A DNA stretch of 64,000 bases from Coprococcus sp. (GCA_016297495.1 JAEDGN010000005.1:6270-70269); one strand, 5' to 3'. Numbered from the stretch's first letter, positions 34,030-43,408 are shown. Numbers and translations are program-made. The notes: generated by a model not told the origin, from the sequence alone.

Positions 34030-36150
34030 TCATGACAGGAACAGATACAGTACTGTAATGACCATACCGATGCCGAACATCAGCAAACTGAAGGATACGC
34101 TGGCCACAATGACCTTGTTGGCATCCTTGAGGATACGCTCCCTTTCTGCAAAGCGAAGAATATAATCTCTCTTTAAAGGATGTTTCTTCAGTACAGTCTT
34201 ATTCAGCCACAATGCCACTGTGTTGCAGATGCTTCCAAGGACAAAGGATAGTCTGTAACCCTTCGGAGGCATCTTGCCGCCGTGAAGCTGACGGTGAGTC
34301 GTCTTTCTTGCCAGCAGGATCAAACCATCCAGCAGGAAGTCCATGCATCGACAGATAAATGCGGCAATGGCCGGTAAAATGACCATTACGATCGGATTGT
34401 ATACTAATTCAAGGAGATCCAGCTTCTTCGGCCAGCGATCTGCATAAACGGTAACACCTGTCTTTGTTTTAATCAGCATCCAGCCGCGAATGATAACCAC
34501 ATAGATCAATGCGCCAATAAGGATGGAATATAATCCTCCTTTTAAATTCACCCAGGAGAAATAATGAACGGCATGGTGCGGTGATTCTCCAAACATAAAG
34601 CCCTGTCCCATATCAGCCAGCCTGTCCAGTGTCAGATTCGGAAGCATACCGAGAATCGGAAGAATGGTGGCTGTGACAGCCAGTACTGCTGCCGTTACTT
34701 TATTGCAATAGTTCTTCTTCGCATCAAAAGCCTCCTGGACCTTCAGATCATTATTTTTCTCCACAAACAATACGATAAACAGCTTTGTCATATAGGCTAC
34801 CGTCATGGCACCTGTAATGATAAACAGCCATTCAATCACCTTGAACATGGTCACCGCATCTGTGCCCGATGCAAGGGCAAATGTAGCAGCGCCGTGTCCT
34901 TCTTCCAGCAGTTCAATATATTCCACGATACTCTCATGGATCAGCGTCTTGCTGACATAACCGTTAAACAGTGGAATACCGCCGATACCAAGGGACCCCA
35001 TTAAGAAAGTATATAACAATAATGGTTTCTTGCGTCCAAATCCCCGGATCTCATTCAGATTCAGCTTATGAAGATTCATCACCACAACACCGGCAGCCAT
35101 GAAAAGTACCAGCTTCAGATTCGAGTGATTGAACATATGCAGCATCGTACCTCTGACAGCCAGGGCATTCTCTTCGCCCAGCAGTCCCTGCATGCCGATG
35201 CCGACAAATATGAAACCAAGCTGAGACATGGAGGAACATGCCAGCGTCCGCTTCAGATCCATGGAAAATACGGCAAGGATACCGCCCAGCAGCATGGTCA
35301 CAACACCAAACATGAGAATCACAAATCCCCAGTACCCATCATGAAGAAAAATACGTGATGAAATCACAATAACACCGAATATACCCGTCTTGGTGATGAT
35401 ACCTGACAGTAAAGCACTGGCCGGAGCCGGAGCCACCGGATGAGCCATCGGCAGCCATACATGGAGCGGATACATACCGGCCTTGGCGCCAAAACCAAAG
35501 AGGATACAGCCGCCGCAGATATAGAACCACGTTTTATTATCTGCAAATATAGCTTCACAGGCCGGAAGCAACGCATCAAGCTGCAGGGTACCGGTCTTAT
35601 GATACAGCATGAAAAGCCCCATCAGTGTTACCATACCGCCGATAACAGCCACTGCCAGATAAACGGCACCGGCATACATGGCTTCCTTTTTCTCATCGTG
35701 AACAACACATACATAAGAGGCCATAGACATCATCTCAAAGAAGACAAAGGTCGTGAACAGATCATCCGACAGGAACACGCCCATTGTTGCACCAAGGGTA
35801 ATCATCAGGAAAAGATAATATCGATTTCTGTTCCTTGAATGTCCCAGATACTCTTTTGAAAAAAGCGTGGTCATCATCCACATGAATGAAGTCACTGTGG
35901 CGAATATAGTCCTGAATCCATCCAGGCGGAAGGAAAGCCCCATGCCGCAGACTCCCGGAAGTGAAAGGGCAATATCCTGTGTACTGGTGAAGCCAATCAG
36001 AAAACCTGCCATAATGATGAATTCAAGAATGGTGACTGCATCTGCAAAATAATCTCTGGCAGACTTATTCTTCCTGCCGATCAGATATCCGATGATTCCC
36101 GCTGCCATAGGGCCGACAACCAATAATAAGAGTAAGCTATTACCAACCAT
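34030..36150 (-). CDS. Large antiporter-like subunit (MrpA/NuoL-type), 706 aa
   Basis: A polytopic membrane protein of the complex-I antiporter family (Proton_antipo_M). The proton-path residues are present: Glu in FVFFEMMSMASY, Lys in GAKAGMYPLHVWLP, then HPVAPAPASALLSG and LKRTLACSSMSQLGF. After the 14-helix core (to ~500) come an extra ~200 residues with two to three further helices and a basic cytosolic stretch, longer than MrpD but without the MrpA C-terminal MbhD/E-like part, which is encoded separately here. I choose ATG 36150 because GGGAGG lies 9 nt upstream; the ATG at 36159 abuts that site. Last gene of the ten-gene operon. Confidence 0.82.
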   Translation of the reverse strand: MVGNSLLLLLVVGPMAAGIIGYLIGRKNKSARDYFADAVTILEFIIMAGFLIGFTSTQDIALSLPGVCGMGLSFRLDGFRTIFATVTSFMWMMTTLFSKEYLGHSRNRNRYYLFLMITLGATMGVFLSDDLFTTFVFFEMMSMASYVCVVHDEKKEAMYAGAVYLAVAVIGGMVTLMGLFMLYHKTGTLQLDALLPACEAIFADNKTWFYICGGCILFGFGAKAGMYPLHVWLPMAHPVAPAPASALLSGIITKTGIFGVIVISSRIFLHDGYWGFVILMFGVVTMLLGGILAVFSMDLKRTLACSSMSQLGFIFVGIGMQGLLGEENALAVRGTMLHMFNHSNLKLVLFMAAGVVVMNLHKLNLNEIRGFGRKKPLLLYTFLMGSLGIGGIPLFNGYVSKTLIHESIVEYIELLEEGHGAATFALASGTDAVTMFKVIEWLFIITGAMTVAYMTKLFIVLFVEKNNDLKVQEAFDAKKNYCNKVTAAVLAVTATILPILGMLPNLTLDRLADMGQGFMFGESPHHAVHYFSWVNLKGGLYSILIGALIYVVIIRGWMLIKTKTGVTVYADRWPKKLDLLELVYNPIVMVILPAIAAFICRCMDFLLDGLILLARKTTHRQLHGGKMPPKGYRLSFVLGSICNTVALWLNKTVLKKHPLKRDYILRFAERERILKDANKVIVASVSFSLLMFGIGMVITVLYLFLS

Positions 36151-36167
36151 ATCGATCATCCTCCCTC

Positions 36168-37643
36168 TTAAAGTGCCCCTGTGGCAATCTTCTGAATAAA
36201 GTCAAGCATCGGCTGTGCATAGACCCCAATGACTATAGTTACAATCGAAAAAATAACAAGTGGAAGCTTCATAAGCCAATTCGGATCCGCAAACGGCTCC
36301 ACCTGATCTTTATGATAACCCACATGCGGCCACCAGGCTCTGACAATGATGGTCATCATGTAGATACCCGTCATAAGCGCCGAATACAACAATACAATCA
36401 CACCGACATACCCGATCATATTGCCGCCTTCAAGCAGTGACTGTACAATATTCCACTTGCTGACAAACCCCGCAAACAGCGGAATACCTGTCAGTGACAG
36501 CCCCGATATAAACAGCGCAGTAAATGTCACCGGCATTTCGAATCCAAGACCGTCCAGTTCGTATACATAGTTCTTCTCTGTCTGATGCATTACTGCTCCG
36601 GCACAGAAGAAGCCGCTGATCTTCATAACAGCATGAACCAGCATATGACTGAGTCCTGCTATAAGTCCCAGAGGAGACATCATGGTGACGCCAAGAAGGA
36701 TGTAGGACAGATTACTGATCGTAGAATAAGCCAGCCTCCTCTTAAAATGAGTCTCTCTCACGCCCATGGTCGATCCATAGGTAATGGTTACCATGGCTGC
36801 AATGACCACAACAACCTGAGCCCATGTACCCTTCAGCACCTCCGCGCCAAAACAGAAATAAGTAACACGCATAATAGCAAATACACCGGATTTAACAACG
36901 GCAACTGCATGGAGCAATGCTGTAACCGGTGTCGGCGCTACCGAAGCTGCCGGAAGCCACCCGTGAAATGGGAATACAGCCGCTTTCACACCAAATCCAA
37001 AGAAAGCCAGTACATAAACCAGCAGAACAATATTCATATGATCTGCCAGTCGGGTCAGGTTGAGATTTCCTCCCAGAACAAACTCGATATTATTGCAGAA
37101 CAGTGAATAAAACACAATGCCAATAAAGGCAAAGGCTGTACCGCCAATCATATAATACAGATATTTTCTTGTGGCCTGGCGCGCCTCCCGGGTCATGGTA
37201 TGCATAACCAGCGGCAGCGTTACCATCGTCAGTGTTTCATAAAACAGATACATGGTAATAATATTGCCGGAAAATGCCACACCAAGAGTTACACCATAAG
37301 TAATCGTGTAAAAAGCCATAAAAGTATTGACTCTCTCCTCATGCCGCATATATTCAAAAGCATACAGCGAAGCCAGAGGCCACAGGCATGACACCAGACC
37401 GCCAAAGAACATGGCCATACCATCTATATTCAATGTCAGCGGCAGACTCTCACCCAGAGAAAACAGATACAGTCGCTCTGCCGGACGATGGGTAAGAAGC
37501 CAGAGTGTCAGCAGTGTATTGATAATAACCACCGTTTCAATACAGATATTTCTCTTCCTGACATCGTCAATCGGAAAAATCAGCAGAAGAATACCGGCAA
37601 TAATCGGAAGCAGGATCGGTACAAGAATAAAATAAGATGACAT
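36168..37643 (-). CDS. Antiporter-like subunit (MrpD/NuoM-type), third copy
   Basis: A 491-aa polytopic protein with about 14 helices. Key residues are Glu in YLFYETLTMVTLP and Lys in GVKAAVFPFHGWLPAA, followed by APTPVTALLHAVAVVKSG; the next channel Lys/His region is FKRRLAYSTISNLSY. The HGWLPAASVAPTPVTALLH variant differs from the APAPASALLSG of its neighbours, so the three copies are not recent duplicates. AAGGAGG is about 7 nt before the ATG. It lies between two other antiporter subunit genes, 8-18 nt from each. Confidence 0.84.
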   Translation of the reverse strand: MSSYFILVPILLPIIAGILLLIFPIDDVRKRNICIETVVIINTLLTLWLLTHRPAERLYLFSLGESLPLTLNIDGMAMFFGGLVSCLWPLASLYAFEYMRHEERVNTFMAFYTITYGVTLGVAFSGNIITMYLFYETLTMVTLPLVMHTMTREARQATRKYLYYMIGGTAFAFIGIVFYSLFCNNIEFVLGGNLNLTRLADHMNIVLLVYVLAFFGFGVKAAVFPFHGWLPAASVAPTPVTALLHAVAVVKSGVFAIMRVTYFCFGAEVLKGTWAQVVVVIAAMVTITYGSTMGVRETHFKRRLAYSTISNLSYILLGVTMMSPLGLIAGLSHMLVHAVMKISGFFCAGAVMHQTEKNYVYELDGLGFEMPVTFTALFISGLSLTGIPLFAGFVSKWNIVQSLLEGGNMIGYVGVIVLLYSALMTGIYMMTIIVRAWWPHVGYHKDQVEPFADPNWLMKLPLVIFSIVTIVIGVYAQPMLDFIQKIATGAL

Positions 37644-37658
37644 ACTTTTTCCTCCTTC

Positions 37659-39134
37659 CTAAAGTACTGCAGATGCGATATCTGTAATCAGATTCATAAG
37701 TCCGCCCGGCCAGATACCAAGAATCACTGCCAGTGCTGTCATTACGATCATCGGCAGAAGCATCAGCCATGTCGGCTCTTTGTTGACAAGTTTCGAATAA
37801 TCATAATCTGCGCCCGGCAAAAATCCTTTGATGGATATGGTAAGCAGATAACCCGCTGTCAGTAAAGCACTGATCAGAAGTACCACCGGACCAAGCCAGG
37901 AAGCAACCGGAATCTCTGAAGCAAGCGCACCCGTAGCCAGATACCATTTGCTGACAAAAGCACTTGTCGGCGGAATGCCCACCAGAGTAAGGGACACCAG
38001 CGTAAAACACCACATGGTCACCGGCATCTCTTTGCCGATACCAGGAAGTTCATTGACCTTTGTCCTTCCGGTTTTATAAATGATGGCACCCGCTGAAATA
38101 AAGAGGGTATTCTTGACCAGTGAATGGAAGATCACATGCATGATTGCTCCCACAAAAGCCACCGGATGCAGAACAGAAAGTCCAAACAGTACATAGGACA
38201 CCTGACTGACCGTCGAATAGGCCAGACGCTTTTTAAGCACATTCTCTTTATATGCCAGCATGGATCCCATAAATACGGTCAGAATCGTCAGCGCAATCCA
38301 CAGATACTGCACCCATGTTCCTCTGATCATTTCAGGTCCCGCAATATAATAGACAGAACGAATGATACCGAGAACACCTGCTTTTGTAATGATACCGGAT
38401 AATACAGCACTGGCCGGAGCCGGAGCCACCGGATGGGCCGTAGGCAGCCATCCATGCATCGGGAACATACCCGCTTTTGTGCCAAAACCAAGAATCATCA
38501 GAAATACTGCCAACAGCATGACCCCTGACGGATTTGTCGTATCCAGAACACCACCCGGTGTGAAATAAAGGCCGTTGCCTTCCGCAGCAAAATAGAAGAA
38601 TCCAAACAGCACCATGAAGGCACCCGCCACAGAATAGAACAGATACTTCAGTCCGGCCATAATAGCCTCATGACTCAGGCTATGCATAACCATAGGCATG
38701 GAAGTCAGCGTCATCAGCTCATAGAAGACATACATGGTAAAGAGATTGCCCGAAAAGCAAAGTGCCGACAGGACACCTCCAACGATCATATAGAAACAGA
38801 AAAAGTATTCTTCATTCTTTTCATGCCCCATATATTCAAAAGCCGCCATAGCTGCCATCAGCCATACAAAAGCCACCAGCAATGCAAATATCTTCGAGAG
38901 CATATCCACATGGAAATAGACATGCAGCCCTTTCGCTATCATAAACAAACTCAGTTCCAGGCTGCTTTCAGGCTGACACGCAATCCAGATAACCGATGCC
39001 AGATCAATAGCCAGTACAATAAAAACATAGGTCAGCATGCTCTCCCGCTTTTTAAATTTAAGAAATACCAGCAGTACACCTGCAATAATCGGCAGAAGTA
39101 CAGGAAGCAGCAAAAAATAATTATTTACATACAT
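37659..39134 (-). CDS. Antiporter-like subunit (MrpD/NuoM-type), second copy
   Basis: A 491-aa polytopic subunit. Glu in YVFYELMTLTSMP, Lys in GTKAGMFPMHGWLPTAHPVAPAPASAVLSG and the LKKRLAYSTVSQVSY segment mark a complete proton channel. ATG 39134 is taken as the start because GGAGGG is 7 nt upstream; the ATG at 39149, which touches the previous stop, has no ribosome site. About 14 predicted helices, normal length for MrpD or MbhH. Confidence 0.84.
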   Translation of the reverse strand: MYVNNYFLLLPVLLPIIAGVLLVFLKFKKRESMLTYVFIVLAIDLASVIWIACQPESSLELSLFMIAKGLHVYFHVDMLSKIFALLVAFVWLMAAMAAFEYMGHEKNEEYFFCFYMIVGGVLSALCFSGNLFTMYVFYELMTLTSMPMVMHSLSHEAIMAGLKYLFYSVAGAFMVLFGFFYFAAEGNGLYFTPGGVLDTTNPSGVMLLAVFLMILGFGTKAGMFPMHGWLPTAHPVAPAPASAVLSGIITKAGVLGIIRSVYYIAGPEMIRGTWVQYLWIALTILTVFMGSMLAYKENVLKKRLAYSTVSQVSYVLFGLSVLHPVAFVGAIMHVIFHSLVKNTLFISAGAIIYKTGRTKVNELPGIGKEMPVTMWCFTLVSLTLVGIPPTSAFVSKWYLATGALASEIPVASWLGPVVLLISALLTAGYLLTISIKGFLPGADYDYSKLVNKEPTWLMLLPMIVMTALAVILGIWPGGLMNLITDIASAVL

Positions 39135-39148
39135 GATCTGTCCCTCCA

Positions 39149-40642
39149 TCAGCCAAACATTGCAAGTCCCGCCTCTATAGCCTTAATTACAGGCTGAGAA
39201 GCAACACCAAGACCCACATTCAGTAAAATCATCCCAAAAGTTGCCGCCGTCTCAATGCGGGACGGCATGATACCGTGCGGTTTTCTCATCTCCGCCGATA
39301 CAGGTGTATAAATCGTCAATACAGTTCTCATAAAATAAACCGTATTCAAAATCGTACTGACAGCCAGCACGATCCAGGCAGCCAGCATTTTGTTCTGCGC
39401 CGTCGTTGCAGCTGAAGCAAAAAGATACTTTGAAACGAAACCTGTCAGCAGCGGCATACCGATCATGGACAGTGCACCCACCGTATAGGCTGCACCTGCA
39501 ATTTTATTCCTGAAACCGGCACCCTTTAAAGACTTAAAATCCGAATGTCCGTCTGACACTTCCGTCAAACCGGAGATACTGATAAACAGCAGTGATTTCA
39601 TCGCCCCGTGGGAAATAACATGGAACAGGGCAGCTACCATACCCGCCGTTGTGCCAAGACCGATACCCATATAGATATAACCAATCTGGGCTACAGACGA
39701 ATAGGCCGTCATTCTTCGAATGTTATTCTCCTTAATAGCTGCAACAGATCCCATGATCATACCCACCAGACCAAATACAAAGAGAATATTGACCATATGG
39801 CTGCTGATGATGGAATTAAAATCAAGAACTCTGTAAAAGATCTTGATCAGCAGAAATATATATCCCTTAGAAACCAGCGATGATAAAATAGCGCTGGAAG
39901 CAGGTGTTGTATAGCCATAGGCATCCGGAATCCACGTGTGGAAAGGATAAAGGCCACTCTTAATCCCAAGGCCGACGGTAATAAGTATAATGATAACCAG
40001 CAGCGGCACATGGTAACTGTGGGCTGCTACAATCTGAGCCAGAGCCTCCTTTGCCGGAGACATGAGCAAATGACCGGTAATACAATACAAAAGCGTCAGA
40101 CCAATCAGAAACAGACCGGAACCAACAAGGCTCATGATCATGTATCTTATGGCCGATACATACGTACGCCCCTGCTTCTTAATCATAATCAGACCACAGG
40201 CCGAAATCGTATTAATCTCAATAAAAACGTAAGCCGTAAAAAGGTCATTCGTATAAATCAGCGCCAGCAAAGAAGCCATCAGGAGATCCAGAAGGATATA
40301 AAACAGATTCTTTTTTGAATTCTGAACCTCTCTGTCAATGTGGGCCATCCCACCGAATACGGATAACAGCATGATCAGGCTGAAGAAAACAGCCATCAAA
40401 GCTTCCAGTTCGCCGATACGGATCTCATTGCCCCATGGAGCCGGATAATGACCCATCATAAATGTATAGCTCTCACCGGTGCCGGCCACAAAAGAAAGCG
40501 TTGCCAGTGAAAGAATCAATACCGATGTCACCATGGCGATATGAACATACTTGGCAGCTCTGCCATTCAATACAAAAGAAATAATGGCAGAAAACATGGA
40601 TAAAATAATACAGAAAAAAGGAAAATTCTGAACAAATGCCAC
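39149..40642 (-). CDS. Antiporter-like subunit (MrpD/MbhH-type), first copy
   Basis: A 497-aa polytopic subunit directly after mrpC, the position of mrpD in Mrp operons and of mbhH in archaeal hydrogenase operons. Glu lies in TAYVFIEINTISACG, Lys in GIKSGLYPFHTWIPDAYGYTTPASSAILS, and the second-half segment is NNIRRMTAYSSVAQIGY. It uses a GTG start with GGAGG 8 nt upstream and abuts mrpC (stop at 40643). Likely moves H+ or Na+. Confidence 0.86.
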   Translation of the reverse strand: MAFVQNFPFFCIILSMFSAIISFVLNGRAAKYVHIAMVTSVLILSLATLSFVAGTGESYTFMMGHYPAPWGNEIRIGELEALMAVFFSLIMLLSVFGGMAHIDREVQNSKKNLFYILLDLLMASLLALIYTNDLFTAYVFIEINTISACGLIMIKKQGRTYVSAIRYMIMSLVGSGLFLIGLTLLYCITGHLLMSPAKEALAQIVAAHSYHVPLLVIIILITVGLGIKSGLYPFHTWIPDAYGYTTPASSAILSSLVSKGYIFLLIKIFYRVLDFNSIISSHMVNILFVFGLVGMIMGSVAAIKENNIRRMTAYSSVAQIGYIYMGIGLGTTAGMVAALFHVISHGAMKSLLFISISGLTEVSDGHSDFKSLKGAGFRNKIAGAAYTVGALSMIGMPLLTGFVSKYLFASAATTAQNKMLAAWIVLAVSTILNTVYFMRTVLTIYTPVSAEMRKPHGIMPSRIETAATFGMILLNVGLGVASQPVIKAIEAGLAMFG

Positions 40643-41014
40643 TTATTCTTCCTCCTTTCTGAGCTTCATCATGATTTCGTCAAGATTCAGCGTATGATAT
40701 TCCCTGTAAAGACTGATCGTCAGAGCCATCATCAGTGCACTGACACTAACAGATACAACGATACCTGTCAGGACGAGACCGGCCGGTATCGGATTAATAT
40801 AATGTTCCGCATCAAGGATGCCGTCAACAACAATCGGCGCTGTTCTTCCCTCAATATAACCTTTGGCTGCCAGGAAAAGATAAACTGCCGCATCCATAAC
40901 ATCCAGACCGATAATCTTTTTAATCAGATTCGGCTGGAGAAGTAAATTGGCCATACCGATCACAAACAGAATAACTGCCGCCACTTCTTCATAATTAGTC
41001 AGAAAAGAACCCAT
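40643..41014 (-). CDS. mrpC: Mrp antiporter subunit C (NuoK-like)
   Basis: A 123-aa protein with three membrane helices, the NuoK/MrpC/MbhG fold. Helix 1 is AAVILFVIGMANLLL, helix 2 begins IIGLDVMDAAVYLFLAA, and IPAGLVLTGIVVSVSVSALMMAL is the third with the family's DPxPxALVLTGIVI-like start. ATG 41014 is set by GGGAGG 8 nt upstream and by the mrpB-like stop just 1 nt away. Required for assembly of the antiporter in known Mrp systems. Confidence 0.88.
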   Translation of the reverse strand: MGSFLTNYEEVAAVILFVIGMANLLLQPNLIKKIIGLDVMDAAVYLFLAAKGYIEGRTAPIVVDGILDAEHYINPIPAGLVLTGIVVSVSVSALMMALTISLYREYHTLNLDEIMMKLRKEEE

Positions 41015-41015
41015 C

Positions 41016-41990
41016 CTAAATACCTCCCTTTCTGAACAAAGTATAGAAAGAATACATCGTACAGGCAACGACAATACCCACACAAATATTCAGGTAGACA
41101 ATCAGACCCGCACTGAGAATATTTCCAGGCGTACCCGGTGTAATCACACTGTGGAGATGATTGGCGCCCGTATAGAATGAATAGCTTTTTGCAAAACAAT
41201 AAAAAGTCAGAGCGCATACAGTCAGTGTCTTAATAACCCGTTCATTCATAAAATGCCTCGTTTTTTCAAAACCGTAAGCAGTCAGATAAAGAATCAGACC
41301 GGAACCGATAATCGCACCGCCCGAAAAGCCGCCGCCCGGAGAAATATGACCATTCAACACCACATAAATACCGAATATAATAATCAATGGCACAAGAAAA
41401 TCTGCCACCCGCTGAAGAATCATATCATTCTTCGGTTCGTAATGTCTGTCCTCCATATCTTCCCGCGCTCTTGAGTCAGGATTATCATCCTTGTCTACTC
41501 TGAGCAGAACCAGCACACAGCAGGAAGCAACAAACAATACACAGGATTCGCCAAACGTATCGAAGGCACGATAATCAAGAATCATACCTGTAACAATATT
41601 GACAGCACCGGTCTCCTCCAGACCTTTCTCAATATACCGCTCAGCCACCTCATTGTTCTCCGGCGCATTCGGATCACCGAACTGAGGAAGATAATTCACT
41701 GTCCACAAAAGCAGACAGATCATGAAAAGCGCGACAAGTACGCCCAGTATCCTGTAAAGTCCTGTAAAACGGCGAATATTTCTCGCTATGCCTTCTTCAA
41801 ACATGCGTTCATTATAATTCTGAGTCTTGACAATATGCAGATGGACATAATGAATTTTCTCATCTCCGAACACCTCTTTGTCCGGAGCATTCATCTCCAG
41901 CTGACCATCGATAGGATTATACTCTCCCTTCACCCACTGGCTGAAATGATGCCAGAAGCTGTTTTCATAATTCGGATTCAGTTTACTCAT
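41016..41990 (-). CDS. mrpB: MbhE/MrpB-like fused antiporter subunit
   Basis: A 324-aa membrane protein. The first ~75 residues are hydrophilic and of unknown origin (HYVHLHIVKTQNYNERMFEEG). A helix and loop (76-165) with TGMILDYRAFDTFGESCVLFVA resembles MbhE and the C-terminal end of MrpA. From about residue 190 the MrpB domain follows: PLIIIFGIYVVLNGHISPGGGFSGG, LTAYGFEK and the Gly-rich NILSAGLIVYLNICVGIVV. So the pieces split as MbhE and MbhF in archaea are joined here. GAGG is 6 nt before the ATG; 8-nt overlap with the MbhD-like gene. Confidence 0.84.
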   Translation of the reverse strand: MSKLNPNYENSFWHHFSQWVKGEYNPIDGQLEMNAPDKEVFGDEKIHYVHLHIVKTQNYNERMFEEGIARNIRRFTGLYRILGVLVALFMICLLLWTVNYLPQFGDPNAPENNEVAERYIEKGLEETGAVNIVTGMILDYRAFDTFGESCVLFVASCCVLVLLRVDKDDNPDSRAREDMEDRHYEPKNDMILQRVADFLVPLIIIFGIYVVLNGHISPGGGFSGGAIIGSGLILYLTAYGFEKTRHFMNERVIKTLTVCALTFYCFAKSYSFYTGANHLHSVITPGTPGNILSAGLIVYLNICVGIVVACTMYSFYTLFRKGGI

Positions 41991-42246
41991 CTTTATCCTC
42001 CTCTGCCGTTGTGTGAATAGACCTGATTTTCTTCAGAGTGACAAAGAAAAGAATACTCGTCACACCGGCGCCTACAGCCGCTTCCGTAATGGCAAGATCC
42101 GGGGATTCAAGAATCAGCCAGACAATGGCCATAATCAGGCTGAAAGCCATATAAATGACAATCGAGACCAGCAGATTTCTTGAAAAACTGACCGCAATCG
42201 CACAGATTATAAGAAATATCAGTAAAATAATTCTAAGATTGGTCAT
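41983..42246 (-). CDS. MbhD-like subunit (DUF4040/NuoJ-like)
   Basis: An 87-aa protein with three helices, matching the MbhD/DUF4040 segment that in canonical Mrp operons is part of the MrpA C-terminus. ESPDLAITEAAVGAGVTSILF is the diagnostic motif with conserved Asp and Glu in the membrane. It overlaps mrpG by 4 nt (ATGA) upstream and the fused MrpB-like gene by 8 nt downstream. Presence as a separate gene is the arrangement of membrane-bound hydrogenase (Mbh/Mbs) operons. Confidence 0.85.
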   Translation of the reverse strand: MTNLRIILLIFLIICAIAVSFSRNLLVSIVIYMAFSLIMAIVWLILESPDLAITEAAVGAGVTSILFFVTLKKIRSIHTTAEEDKDE

Positions 42247-42578
42247 TTCTTCGGCACCTCACATTCCTCCTCCAGACATTCATTGGTTGATGCTTCCAGT
42301 TTTGCAAGCAGATGACTGCAGACCGGTGAAGCAAACCAGAACAGGACAAGTACTGTCAGCAGCTTCAAAGACGCATAGGAAAATCCGAAAATAACAATCA
42401 ATCCAATGATTATCATAAAAATACCAAGAGAATCTCCCATAGCTGCAGCATGCATGCGATTAAGCACATAATTCAGCTTAAAAACACCAAAGGTCTGTAT
42501 GGCCATGATCAGAATACCAATCATGATCAAAACCGCAGCAATTATAAAACGAACCAGACTAATATTCACTCTGTTCAT
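42243..42578 (-). CDS. mrpG: Mrp antiporter subunit G
   Basis: A 111-aa protein with three helices (MrpG/MnhG/MbhC family): IIAAVLIMIGILIMAIQTFGVFKL, then LNRMHAAAMGDSLGIFMIIIGL with the family's RxHAA...DxLG tag, and a last helix. The start is uncertain: ATG 42578 directly abuts AAGGAGG, while a GTG three codons later (42569) is 9 nt from it and would be better placed; ATGs at 42593 and 42605 lie inside mrpF. Overlaps mrpF by 11-20 nt. Confidence 0.84.
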   Translation of the reverse strand: MNRVNISLVRFIIAAVLIMIGILIMAIQTFGVFKLNYVLNRMHAAAMGDSLGIFMIIIGLIVIFGFSYASLKLLTVLVLFWFASPVCSHLLAKLEASTNECLEEECEVPKK

Positions 42579-42885
42579 CCTCCTTCCCGGCATTCTTCTG
42601 TTCATCCTTCTTCTCGTTGTAAATGCCGATATAGATTTTCGTCAAAACAATGACGGCTACAAAGCTCATAACCGCATAGATCACACAGATATCAATAATG
42701 CTGCTCTCATTCAGATAAACTGCAAGAAGCGCGATAATCGCAATCGTCATGGTACCGATCATATTCGTTCCCACAATACGATCCGCCAGTTTTGGCCCTT
42801 TAATGGTTCTGATCAGGCAAAAGAAAGCCAGTACCGTCAAAATAATAATACAAATCAGAAAAAAAGACTTAAAATCCGAATTCAT
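42559..42885 (-). CDS. mrpF: Mrp antiporter subunit F
   Basis: A 108-aa three-helix protein (MrpF/MnhF/MbhB family). RTIKGPKLADRIVGTNMIGTM is the diagnostic loop, followed by IIALLAVYLNESSIIDICVIYAVMSFVAVI with the membrane Asp. A charged, Glu/Lys-rich cytosolic tail of ~22 residues is added. GGAGGG lies 5 nt before the ATG. One nt from mrpE, overlapping mrpG. Confidence 0.9.
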   Translation of the reverse strand: MNSDFKSFFLICIIILTVLAFFCLIRTIKGPKLADRIVGTNMIGTMTIAIIALLAVYLNESSIIDICVIYAVMSFVAVIVLTKIYIGIYNEKKDEQKNAGKEDEQSEY

Positions 42886-42886
42886 A

Positions 42887-43345
42887 TCAGCCCTCCAGTT
42901 TCTTCAGCATTGTTACAAATATGGAAGACTCTATCCCTTCTCCCATGGTCTTATCAAAACAATGGACATAATATTCGCCATCCTTCATATCTACCGTAAT
43001 GGTACCCGGCGTCAATGTGATAGAATTCGCCAGAAGTACCTGTGCCACATGGCTCTTCAAATCCACATGAAAACGGATCAGCGCCGGCTCCGGCAAAATT
43101 CTCGGAGACATAATGTACTGAATCATAACAAGATTAGCCTTAATGATTTCATTGACAAGAATAAAACAATAGGCAATAATCAGCGGCAGCTTCCGCAGAA
43201 TCATCATATCCTTCCTGAAGCTGTAATCCATGAATCTGCAGATAAAAGCATACATGGCGGCAGCAATGACCACACCGAATACAGTAATCTCAACTGTGAT
43301 GCGCCCATTTAACATGACCCAGAATAAAAAGAATAATACAAACAT
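42887..43345 (-). CDS. mrpE: Mrp antiporter subunit E
   Basis: A 152-aa protein with two N-terminal helices and a cytosolic domain (MrpE/MnhE/MbhA family). FLFFWVMLNGRITVEITVFGVV opens the protein, LPLIIAYCFILVNEIIKANLVMIQYI is the second membrane region, and the SITLTPGTITVDMKDGEYYVHCFD block is the family signature. The ATG at 43345 has GAGG 6 nt upstream; a TTG two codons earlier is rejected. First gene of the operon behind a good promoter. Confidence 0.9.
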   Translation of the reverse strand: MFVLFFLFWVMLNGRITVEITVFGVVIAAAMYAFICRFMDYSFRKDMMILRKLPLIIAYCFILVNEIIKANLVMIQYIMSPRILPEPALIRFHVDLKSHVAQVLLANSITLTPGTITVDMKDGEYYVHCFDKTMGEGIESSIFVTMLKKLEG

Positions 43346-43378
43346 AGGCAACCTCTTCCCGTACTTTTTTATGCAATA

Positions 43379-43408
43379 ATTATAACATATACCCCATTTT
43401 ATTGTCTA
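43379..43408 (-). promoter_or_regulatory. Promoter of the antiporter operon
   Basis: Minus strand: TAGACA (43403-43408), 18-nt spacer, TATAAT (43379-43384); start near 43372. From 43409 to 43550 the DNA is AT-rich and I see nothing else. Confidence 0.68.
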
